Shown: positions 42,401 to 54,400 of the stretch, one piece after another
Numbering within the stretch: position 1 is the first letter of the stretch
How the letters are laid out: each line of letters opens with the position of its first letter
Assembly (NCBI GenBank): GCA_009760855.2
Contig: WPIO01000055.1
Span: 1,162,001 to 1,226,000, forward strand
Length of the DNA: 64,000 nt
Source: Cristatella mucedo
Lineage: Eukaryota > Bryozoa > Phylactolaemata > Cristatellidae
Direction of reading: 5' to 3'
Translations under genes and position numbers: made by a program
Notes under the pieces: model-generated
Databases searched by the model: none
What the model saw: the letters and a program-made list of their open reading frames with translations, nothing else
What the model was told of the DNA's origin: nothing

Positions 42401-45400
42401 AGTGGCCGGAGCCCGTTTACCTTTGGTTTTACGTCGTTGCTACCATATGCAAACGAGACATAGTTTGTTGTGTAACCTAACTTAAATGTGACAAGTAGGG
42501 CGCGGCGTATTACAACGGCTTTATAAAATGTGGTATTTACTACTTGCTAAATTCTGTTGCGGTTACATGACCAATGATGTGATGGTGATCGGCAACAGTT
42601 TTTTTCGGCTACCTAGTTAAAGATGAGCTCAGATCATTGGTTCGCCACAACGTGTAGTACAGGAACGCCAGCCTCTGTCGCTCACAGCCATAAAAAACGA
42701 TAGCAGAGGAAAGCGTCAGTCATTCCTGTGACCCTGAAAAGAGCCTTTTTCGCGCTCTTAGATGCTAATCTAAAGAATTTACCATGTAGCTGTTCCCTGC
42801 TAAAGGCGCGATGGCATTGACTGCTCGCCATTATAGCGGTGCCAGGTGAGCTCAGCTATCTTTTTCACAAGTCACCGGGCATGAGTAATGGATTGCTATT
42901 ATTACCAGCTGGTCACGGAACACCTGTCAAATGCTTTGCTACATCATCCGACGTTTTTCATCGATAACTTGCACTCATTTCTGGATTGACATCATTTCAG
43001 TTCGAAAGTAGAATCTCACGTGGTCACTTTACTAAGCGACATCAGTTCGAATGCAATTCAGCGTGACTACACTTACAAAGACTAACGGAAAGCCTAGAAA
43101 CTTTCGACAACAACGAGCAAGGTTGGCCTAGGAAAAAACACGGTGGAGTACAGGCACTACTTGCTCTTTCATCCTGCTTGGTTAACCGTCAGGCGGCAGG
43201 TAAGGCAGCTTTCACGTTCATGTACCGTTAGTTCGGATTATGTAAAGCTCGAGGGGTCAAGTGCTAAACGACACGATGCCAGTGCTCTGCGTTATTTCCG
43301 AATCAAAAGGCTCTCTTGTAAGCACTGTTCACGAGTCTCGCCAATATGAATCCTAGAGCCAAAACTCTGATAGTTCCTTTGTGCGGTCTTCATCAGACAA
43401 TTCAGCTTTTCACTGTCTAGCATTTTCGCAAAAAACTCAGCCAGAATGGTTTCAGGTTTCAGGTGAATACCTATAGCAGGGGATCTTCACGTAAGCCTTG
43501 TAATATTTACCTGATAGCTGTCACGCTTGGCTACGACGAAACAAGCTTGTTGCCATGCATTGCCCTGGTTGCCACTCTTCGACCAGACCACTGTCCTCGA
43601 AGTCGGCAACTGGGTACCGACTATGGAAACGGTGAGATTACCCACTCCTGCACCATACATGTGATAGAAGAAGCACACGTTCGTGTCTTGGCCAGGATTC
43701 AAAGCCGGTGACGTGAGTGATGCAGTGTTTCCAACAAGTGATCCGTCTGCATACATGTAGTAGCCTGCAAAGATCAAAGGTAGAGGTGAATGTTGTGGCG
43801 ACATACTGCTGCATACAAGTTTACTGGTTTGATATTCTCGTTTCGCCGTACCAGTGCCAGAGGTGTGATCTCCTTGTGGTCCTGTGGAAAGCGACCGGCT
43901 GCCCCTGTTGATGCGTACAAATCTGTAGGCAGAGAAAGACGTCGTGTAGCCGCAGATGGCATCCGACTCTTCGAAGTTGCAGCTACCCGCAGTTTGATTC
44001 GTCAGCTGGCTCGGGATGCTTTTGGTAGTTGAAGGAAGAGTTACGAAGCTGGTGGTGCTCACTGCAGCAGCGATAACATCGCAGGCATTAGGCGACTTGT
44101 AGGCTTACCGGAAATCCGTAAGCACACATTCGTCTGCTGAGTCAGTAGCAATGGCACATCTCAGAGAAACAGAAGTACTTTGGTTAGTTTGGACTTGGCA
44201 TGCAGCCGATCTAAAAAGACCACCTAGAAGGCTCTTCCAGCAAGCTAGCAATCTATGGACCAGTAAATCAAGCGGCCGACACGGAAAGGATGGTAGTTGA
44301 AAAAGCTGGATATCTTTCGCATTGTACGTGGAGCCTCGTGTCTCCTTAAAGGATACAATCGAGGCAACAAAAGAGTACGAGTTGAACACGGCTTTTAAAT
44401 ACGACAAACAAATTGGCTGGCCGATTGCGATATCTATTTCCGTCTGCTTTTAATTTGCAGGAAGACATTGTTACGGGTTCCCATGGTAACACAGAGGGGA
44501 CAGACGAACGGCACCATGTGAGCTCTTGTGATGGCTGCTAATGTCCGGTCGTACAGCATCGTGATGAAAGGCAGCACTTTCCAATTGATCAAGGTCACGT
44601 TCACATCGAAAGCGATTGAGGGGTGTCACATTTAGCACAAACGTACCTGCCGGTTGAACGAGGATGTCGTCGATAGCTACGTCAGCATCTTTGTTGCCGG
44701 TAGACGATTGCCTCAAGGACTCGAAGACGATCTATAACCACGAAGCGTTAAAGCATAAATGCGATGATGCAATAAATCAAAATTGACGACCCATATTTAC
44801 ACAGCTGCTAAAAACGATACAGGTAAAGACCGAGTCTCCGAGAAACGGTGCCTACCGACCGTTGCCTGGTAGGAATCCTAGTGAATGTGATTGTGTATGC
44901 GAAAGTCACCCTGCACAGACACGTCTCCTTTGAGGCCGCAAGCCGCATTGCTTTGCTTAAAAATAAAGTTTTAGTGGCCACAGCCCGTTTACCTTTGGTT
45001 TTACGTCGTTGCTACCATATGCAAACGAGACATAGTTTGTTGTGTAACCTAACTTAAATGTGACAAGTAGGGGCGCGGCGTATTACAACGGCTTTATAAA
45101 ATGTGGTATTTACTACTTGCTAAATTCTGTTGCGGTTACATGACCAATGATGTGATGGTGATCGGCAACAGTTTTTTTCGGCTACCTAGTTAAAGATGAG
45201 CTCAGATCATTGGTTCGCCACAACGTGTAGTACAGGAACGCCAGCCTCTGTCGCTCACAGCCATAAAAAACGATAGCAGAGGAAAGCGTCAGTCATTCCT
45301 GTGACCCTGAAAAGAGCCTTTTTCGCGCTCTTAGATGCTAATCTAAAGAATTTACCATGTAGCTGTTCCCTGCTAAAGGCGCGATGGCATTGACTGCTCG

Positions 45401-48400
45401 CCATTATAGCGGTGCCAGGTGAGCTCAGCTATCTTTTTCACAAGTCACCGGGCATGAGTAATGGATTGCTATTATTACCAGCTGGTCACGGAACACCTGT
45501 CAAATGCTTTGCTACATCATCCGACGTTTTTCATCGATAACTTGCACTCATTTCTGGATTGACATCATTTCAGTTCGAAAGTAGAATCTCACGTGGTCAC
45601 TTTACTAAGCGACATCAGTTCGAATGCAATTCAGCGTGACTACACTTACAAAGACTAACGGAAAGCCTAGAAACTTTCGACAACAACGAGCAAGGTTGGC
45701 CTAGGAAAAACACGGTGGAGTACAGGCACTACTTGCTCTTTCATCCTGCTTGGTTAACCGTCAGGCGGCAGGTAAGGCAGCTTTCACGTTCATGTACCGT
45801 TAGTTCGGATTATGTAAAGCTCGAGGGGTCAAGTGCTAAACGACACGATGCCAGTGCTCTGCGTTATTTCCGAATCAAAAGGCTCTCTTGTAAGCACTGT
45901 TCACGAGTCTCGCCAATATGAATCCTAGAGCCGAAACTCTGATAGTTCCTTTGTATGGTCTTCATCAGACAATTCAGCTTTTCACTGTCTTGCATTTTCG
46001 CAAAAAACTCAGCCAGAATGGTTTCAGGTTTCAGGTGAATACCTATAGCAGGGGATCTTCACGTAAGCCTTGTAATATTTACCTGATAGCTGTCACGCTT
46101 GGCTACGACGAAACAAGCTTGTTGCCATGCATTGCCCTGGTTGCCACTCTTCGACCAGACCACTGTCCTCGAAGTCGGCAACTGGGTACCGACTATGGAA
46201 ACGGTGAGATTACCCACTCCTGCACCATACATGTGATAGAAGAAGCACACGTTCGTGTCTTGGCCAGGATTCAAAGCCGGTGACGTGAGTGATGCAGTGT
46301 TTCCAACAAGTGATCCGTCTGCATACATGTAGTAGCCTGCAAAGATCAAAGGTAGAGGTGAATGTTGTGGCGACATACTGCTGCATACAAGTTTACTGGT
46401 TTGATATTCTCGTTTCGCCGTACCAGTGCCAGAGGTGTGATCTCCTTGTGGTCCTGTGGAAAGCGACCGGCTGCCCCTGTTGATGCGTACAAATCTGTAG
46501 GCAGAGAAAGACGTCGTGTAGCCGCAGATGGCATCCGACTCTTCGAAGTTGCAGCTACCCGCAGTTTGATTCGTCAGCTGGCTCGGGATGCTTTTGGTAG
46601 TTGAAGGAAGAGTTACGAAGCTGGTGGTGCTCACTGCAGCAGCGATAACATCGCAGGCATTAGGCGACTTGTAGGCTTACCGGAAATCCGTAAGCACACA
46701 TTCGTCTGCTGAGTCAGTAGCAATGGCACATCTCAGAGAAACAGAAGTACTTTGGTTAGTTTGGACTTGGCATGCAGCCGATCTAAAAAGACCACCTAGA
46801 AGGCTCTTCCAGCAAGCTAGCAATCTATGGACCAGTAAATCAAGCGGCCGACACGGAAAGGATGGTAGTTGAAAAAGCTGGATATCTTTCGCATTGTACG
46901 TGGAGCCTCGTGTCTCCTTAAAGGATACAATCGAGGCAACAAAAGAGTACGAGTTGAACACGGCTTTTAAATACGACAAACAAATTGGCTGGCCGATTGC
47001 GATATCTATTTCCGTCTGCTTTTAATTTGCAGGAAGACATTGTTACGGGTTCCCATGGTAACACAGAGGGGACAGACGAACGGCACCATGTGAGCTCTTG
47101 TGATGGCTGCTAATGTCCGGTCGTACAGCATCGTGATGAAAGGCAGCACTTTCCAATTGATCAAGGTCACGTTCACATCGAAAGCGATTGAGGGGTGTCA
47201 CATTTAGCACAAACGTACCTGCCGGTTGAACGAGGATGTCGTCGATAGCTACGTCAGCATCTTTGTTGCCGGTAGACGATTGCCTCAAGGACTCGAAGAC
47301 GATCTATAACCACGAAGCGTTAAAGCATAAATGCGATGATGCAATAAATCAAAATTGACGACCCATATTTACACAGCTGCTAAAAACGATACAGGTAAAG
47401 ACCGAGTCTCCGAGAAACGGTGCCTACCGACCGTTGCCTGGTAGGAATCCTAGTGAATGTGATTGTGTATGCGAAAGTCACCCTGCACAGACACGTCTCC
47501 TTTGAGGCCGCAAGCCGCATTGCTTTGCTTAGAAATAAAGTTTTAGTGGCCGGAGCCCGTTTACCTTTGGTTTTACGTCGTTGCTACCATATGCAAACGA
47601 GACATAGTTTGTTGTGTAACCTAACTTAAATGTGACAAGTAGGGCGCGGCGTATTACAACGGCTTTATAAAATGTGGTATTTACTACTTGCTAAATTCTG
47701 TTGCGGTTACATGACCAATGATGTGATGGTGATCGGCAACAGTTTTTTTCGGCTACCTAGTTAAAGATGAGCTCAGATCATTGGTTCGCCACAACGTGTA
47801 GTACAGGAACGCCAGCCTCTGTCGCTCACAGCCATAAAAAACGATAGCAGAGGAAAGCGTCAGTCATTCCTGTGACCCTGAAAAGAGCCTTTTTCGCGCT
47901 CTTAGATGCTAATCTAAAGAATTTACCATGTAGCTGTTCCCTGCTAAAGGCGCGATGGCATTGACTGCTCGCCATTATAGCGGTGCCAGGTGAGCTCAGC
48001 TATCTTTTTCACAAGTCACCGGGCATGAGTAATGGATTGCTATTATTACCAGCTGGTCACGGAACACCTGTCAAATGCTTTGCTACATCATCCGACGTTT
48101 TTCATCGATAACTTGCACTCATTTCTGGATTGACATCATTTCAGTTCGAAAGTAGAATCTCACGTGGTCACTTTACTAAGCGACATCAGTTCGAATGCAA
48201 TTCAGCGTGACTACACTTACAAAGACTAACGGAAAGCCTAGAAACTTTCGACAACAACGAGCAAGGTTGGCCTAGGAAAAACACGGTGGAGTACAGGCAC
48301 TACTTGCTCTTTCATCCTGCTTGGTTAACCGTCAGGCGGCAGGTAAGGCAGCTTTCACGTTCATGTACCGTTAGTTCGGATTATGTAAAGCTCGAGGGGT

Positions 48401-51400
48401 CAAGTGCTAAACGACACGATGCCAGTGCTCTGCGTTATTTCCGAATCAAAAGGCTCTCTTGTAAGCACTGTTCACGAGTCTCGCCAATATGAATCCTAGT
48501 GCCACAACTCTGATAGTTCCTTTGTACGGTCTTCATCAGACAATTCAGCTTTTCACTGTCTTGCATTTTCGCAAAAAACTCAGCCAGAATGGTTTCAGGT
48601 TTCAGGTGAATACCTATAGCAGGGGATCTTCACGTAAGCCTTGTAATATTTACCTGATAGCTGTCACGCTTGGCTACGACGAAACAAGCTTGTTGCCATG
48701 CATTGCCCTGGTTGCCACTCTTCGACCAGACCACTGTCCTCGAAGTCGGCAACTGGGTACCGACTATGGAAACGGTGAGATTACCCACTCCTGCACCATA
48801 CATGTGATAGAAGAAGCACACGTTCGTGTCTTGGCCAGGATTCAAAGCCGGTGACGTGAGTGATGCAGTGTTTCCAACAAGTGATCCGTCTGCATACATG
48901 TAGTAGCCTGCAAAGATCAAAGGTAGAGGTGAATGTTGTGGCGACATACTGCTGCATACAAGTTTACTGGTTTGATATTCTCGTTTCGCCGTACCAGTGC
49001 CAGAGGTGTGATCTCCTTGTGGTCCTGTGGAAAGCGACCGGCTGCCCCTGTTGATGCGTACAAATCTGTAGGCAGAGAAAGACGTCGTGTAGCCGCAGAT
49101 GGCATCCGACTCTTCGAAGTTGCAGCTACCCGCAGTTTGATTCGTCAGCTGGCTCGGGATGCTTTTGGTAGTTGAAGGAAGAGTTACGAAGCTGGTGGTG
49201 CTCACTGCAGCAGCGATAACATCGCAGGCATTAGGCGACTTGTAGGCTTACCGGAAATCCGTAAGCACACATTCGTCTGCTGAGTCAGTAGCAATGGCAC
49301 ATCTCAGAGAAACAGAAGTACTTTGGTTAGTTTGGACTTGGCATGCAGCCGATCTAAAAAGACCACCTAGAAGGCTCTTCCAGCAAGCTAGCAATCTATG
49401 GACCAGTAAATCAAGCGGCCGACACGGAAAGGATGGTAGTTGAAAAAGCTGGATATCTTTCGCATTGTACGTGGAGCCTCGTGTCTCCTTAAAGGATACA
49501 ATCGAGGCAACAAAAGAGTACGAGTTGAACACGGCTTTTAAATACGACAAACAAATTGGCTGGCCGATTGCGATATCTATTTCCGTCTGCTTTTAATTTG
49601 CAGGAAGACATTGTTACGGGTTCCCATGGTAACACAGAGGGGACAGACGAACGGCACCATGTGAGCTCTTGTGATGGCTGCTAATGTCCGGTCGTACAGC
49701 ATCGTGATGAAAGGCAGCACTTTCCAATTGATCAAGGTCACGTTCACATCGAAAGCGATTGAGGGGTGTCACATTTAGCACAAACGTACCTGCCGGTTGA
49801 ACGAGGATGTCGTCGATAGCTACGTCAGCATCTTTGTTGCCGGTAGACGATTGCCTCAAGGACTCGAAGACGATCTATAACCACGAAGCGTTAAAGCATA
49901 AATGCGATGATGCAATAAATCAAAATTGACGACCCATATTTACACAGCTGCTAAAAACGATACAGGTAAAGACCGAGTCTCCGAGAAACGGTGCCTACCG
50001 ACCGTTGCCTGGTAGGAATCCTAGTGAATGTGATTGTGTATGCGAAAGTCACCCTGCACAGACACGTCTCCTTTGAGGCCGCAAGCCGCATTGCTTTGCT
50101 TAGAAATAAAGTTTTAGTGGCCGGAGCCCGTTTACCTTTGGTTTTACGTCGTTGCTACCATATGCAAACGAGACATAGTTTGTTGTGTAACCTAACTTAA
50201 ATGTGACAAGTAGGGCGCGGCGTATTACAACGGCTTTATAAAATGTGGTATTTACTACTTGCTAAATTCTGTTGCGGTTACATGACCAATGATGTGATGG
50301 TGATCGGCAACAGTTTTTTTTTCGGCTACCTAGTTAAAGATGAGCTCAGATCATTGGTTCGCCACAACGTGTAGTACAGGAACGCCAGCCTCTGTCGCTA
50401 AAAAAAAAAAAAAACGATAGCAGAGGAAAGCGTCAGTCATTCCTGTGACCCTGAAAAGAGAGCCTTTTTCGCGCTCTTAGATGCTAATCTAAAGAATTTA
50501 CCATGTAGCTGTTCCCTGCTAAAGGCGCGATGGCATTGACTGCTCGCCATTATAGCGGTGCCAGGTGAGCTCAGCTATCTTTTTCACAAGTCACCGGGCA
50601 TGAGTAATGGATTGCTATTATTACCAGCTGGTCACGGAACACCTGTCAAATGCTTTGCTACATCATCCGACGTTTTTCATCGATAACTTGCACTCATTTC
50701 TGGATTGACATCATTTCAGTTCGAAAGTAGAATCTCACGTGGTCACTTTACTAAGCGACATCAGTTCGAATGCAATTCAGCGTGACTACACTTACAAAGA
50801 CTAACGGAAAGCCTAGAAACTTTCGACAACAACGAGCAAGGTTGGCCTAGGAAAAACACGGTGGAGTACAGGCACTACTTGCTCTTTCATCCTGCTTGGT
50901 TAACCGTCAGGCGGCAGGTAAGGCAGCTTTCACGTTCATGTACCGTTAGTTCGGATTATGTAAAGCTCGAGGGGTCAAGTGCTAAACGACACGATGCCAG
51001 TGCTCTGCGTTATTTCCGAATCAAAAGGCTCTCTTGTAAGCACTGTTCACGAGTCTCGCCAATATGAATCGTAGAGCCGAAACTCTGATAGTTCCTTTGT
51101 GCGGTCTTTATCAGACAATTCAGCTTTTCACTGTCTTGCATTTTCGCAAAAACTCAGCCAGAATGGTTTCAGGTTTCAGGTGAATACCTATAGCAGGCGA
51201 TCTTCACGTAAGCCTTGTAATATTTACCTGATAGCTGTCACGCTTGGCTACGACGAAACAAGCTTGTTGCCATGCATTGCCCTGGTTGCCACTCTTCGAC
51301 CAGACCACTGTCCTCGAAGTCGGCAACTGGGTACCGACTATGGAAACGGTGAGATTACCCACTCCTGCACCATACATGTGATAGAAGAAGCACACGTTCG

Positions 51401-54400
51401 TGTCTTGGCCAGGATTCAAAGCCGGTGACGTGAGTGATGCAGTGTTTCCAACAAGTGATCCGTCTGCATACATGTAGTAGCCTGCAAAGATCAAAGGTAG
51501 AGGTGAATGTTGTGGCGACATACTGCTGCATACAAGTTTACTGGTTTGATATTCTCGTTTCGCCGTACCAGTGCCAGAGGTGTGATCTCCTTGTGGTCCT
51601 GTGGAAAGCGACCGGCTGCCCCTGTTGATGCGTACAAATCTGTAGGCAGAGAAAGACGTCGTGTAGCCGCAGATGGCATCCGACTCTTCGAAGTTGCAGC
51701 TACCCGCAGTTTGATTCGTCAGCTGGCTCGGGATGCTTTTGGTAGTTGAAGGAAGAGTTACGAAGCTGGTGGTGCTCACTGCAGCAGCGATAACATCGCA
51801 GGCATTAGGCGACTTGTAGGCTTACCGGAAATCCGTAAGCACACATTCGTCTGCTGAGTCAGTAGCAATGGCACATCTCAGAGAAACAGAAGTACTTTGG
51901 TTAGTTTGGACTTGGCATGCAGCCGATCTAAAAAGACCACCTAGAAGGCTCTTCCAGCAAGCTAGCAATCTATGGACCAGTAAATCAAGCGGCCGACACG
52001 GAAAGGATGGTAGTTGAAAAAGCTGGATATCTTTCGCATTGTACGTGGAGCCTCGTGTCTCCTTAAAGGATACAATCGAGGCAACAAAAGAGTACGAGTT
52101 GAACACGGCTTTTAAATACGACAAACAAATTGGCTGGCCGATTGCGATATCTATTTCCGTCTGCTTTTAATTTGCAGGAAGACATTGTTACGGGTTCCCA
52201 TGGTAACACAGAGGGGACAGACGAACGGCACCATGTGAGCTCTTGTGATGGCTGCTAATGTCCGGTCGTACAGCATCGTGATGAAAGGCAGCACTTTCCA
52301 ATTGATCAAGGTCACGTTCACATCGAAAGCGATTGAGGGGTGTCACATTTAGCACAAACGTACCTGCCGGTTGAACGAGGATGTCGTCGATAGCTACGTC
52401 AGCATCTTTGTTGCCGGTAGACGATTGCCTCAAGGACTCGAAGACGATCTATAACCACGAAGCGTTAAAGCATAAATGCGATGATGCAATAAATCAAAAT
52501 TGACGACCCATATTTACACAGCTGCTAAAAACGATACAGGTAAAGACCGAGTCTCCGAGAAACGGTGCCTACCGACCGTTGCCTGGTAGGAATCCTAGTG
52601 AATGTGATTGTGTATGCGAAAGTCACCCTGCACAGACACGTCTCCTTTGAGGCCGCAAGCCGCATTGCTTTGCTTAGAAATAAAGTTTTAGTGGCCACAG
52701 CCCGTTTACCTTCGGTTTTACGTCGTTGCTACCATATGCAAACGAGACATAGTTTGTTGTGTAACCTAACTTAAATGTGACAAGTAGGGCGCGGCGTATT
52801 ACAACGGCTTTATAAAATGTGGTATTTACTAATTGCTAAATTCTGTTGCGGTTACATGACCAATGATGTGATGGTGATCGGCAACAGTTTTTTTTGGCTA
52901 CCTAGTTAAAGATGAGCTCAGATCATTGGTTCGCCACAACGTGTAGTACAGGAACGCCAGCCTCTGTAGCTCACAGCCATAAAAAACGATAGCAGAGGAA
53001 AGCGTCAGTCATTCCTGTGACCCTGAAAAGAGCCTTTTTCGCGCTCTTAGATGCTAATCTAAAGAATTTACCATGTAGCTGTTCCCTGCTAAAGGCGCGA
53101 TGGCATTGACTGCTCGCCATTATAGCGGTGCCAGGTGAGCTCAGCTATCTTTTTCACAAGTCACCGGGCATGAGTAATGGATTGCTATTATTACCAGCTG
53201 GTCACGGAACACCTGTCAAATGCTTTGCTACATCATCCGACGTTTTTCATCGATAACTTGCACTCATTTCTGGATTGACATCATTTCAGTTCGAAAGTAG
53301 AATCTCACGTGGTCACTTTACTAAGCGACATCAGTTCGAATGCAATTCAGCGTGACTACACTTACAAAGACTAACGGAAAGCCTAGAAACTTTCGACAAC
53401 AACGAGCAAGGTTGGCCTAGGAAAAACACGGTGGAGTACAGGCACTACTTGCTCTTTCATCCTGCTTGGTTAACCGTCAGGCGGCAGGTAAGGCAGCTTT
53501 CACGTTCATGTACCGTTAGTTCGGATTATGTAAAGCTCGAGGGGTCAAGTGCTAAACGACACGATGCCAGTGCTCTGCGTTATTTCCGAATCAAAAGGCT
53601 CTCTTGTAAGCACTGTTCACGAGTCTCGCCAATATGAATCCTAGAGCCGAAACTCTGATAGTTCCTTTGTGCGGTCTTCATCAGACTATTCAGCTTTTCA
53701 CTGTCTTGCATTTTCGCAAAAAACTCAGCCAGAATGGTTTCAGGTTTCAGGTGAATACCTATAGCAGGGGATCTTCACGTAAGCCTTGTAATATTTACCT
53801 GATAGCTGTCACGCTTGGCTACGACGAAACAAGCTTGTTGCCATGCATTGCCCTGGTTGCCACTCTTCGACCAGACCACTGTCCTCGAAGTCGGCAACTG
53901 GGTACCGACTATGGAAACGGTGAGATTACCCACTCCTGCACCATACATGTGATAGAAGAAGCACACGTTCGTGTCTTGGCCAGGATTCAAAGCCGGTGAC
54001 GTGAGTGATGCAGTGTTTCCAACAAGTGATCCGTCTGCATACATGTAGTAGCCTGCAAAGATCAAAGGTAGAGGTGAATGTTGTGGCGACATACTGCTGC
54101 ATACAAGTTTACTGGTTTGATATTCTCGTTTCGCCGTACCAGTGCCAGAGGTGTGATCTCCTTGTGGTCCTGTGGAAAGCGACCGGCTGCCCCTGTTGAT
54201 GCGTACAAATCTGTAGGCAGAGAAAGACGTCGTGTAGCCGCAGATGGCATCCGACTCTTCGAAGTTGCAGCTACCCGCAGTTTGATTCGTCAGCTGGCTC
54301 GGGATGCTTTTGGTAGTTGAAGGAAGAGTTACGAAGCTGGTGGTGCTCACTGCAGCAGCGATAACATCGCAGGCATTGAGCGACTTGTAGGCTTTCTGGA

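Larger units (their letters stand above)
1..54391 (-). repeat. Macro-tandem array, ~2573 bp period, 21 full units plus a partial one
   Basis: The same ~2573 bp sequence recurs head to tail from the left edge to 54391. Spacing between equivalent points is usually 2571-2578 bp; exceptions are 2476 (a 106 bp deletion near 20047), 2589 (several small insertions) and 2554 (23 bp lost near 24437). Copies look almost identical over exons and introns alike, with differences mainly in a T-run, scattered one-base indels and a short variable patch in the long intron. The right end is sharp: homology falls abruptly after about 54377, although a weak diverged match to the intron continues to about 54600. 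The left end is outside the window. The unit is not a simple satellite, because each period carries three correctly phased MAM exons on the minus strand. Confidence 0.97.

Noticed and set aside
1-54391. Noncoding satellite or CRISPR-like array
   Set aside because: The period is far too long for CRISPR, and each unit carries properly spliced, phase-compatible MAM exons.
1-54391. A cluster of ~22 separate single-MAM genes
   Set aside because: No unit has a start codon context, signal peptide or minus-strand polyadenylation signal, and every module begins and ends in phase 1, which suits one continuous gene.
1-54391. Pure assembly duplication of one unit
   Set aside because: Units carry private and shared substitutions in varied combinations, which indicates real distinct copies, though exact copy number and some indels may still be wrong.
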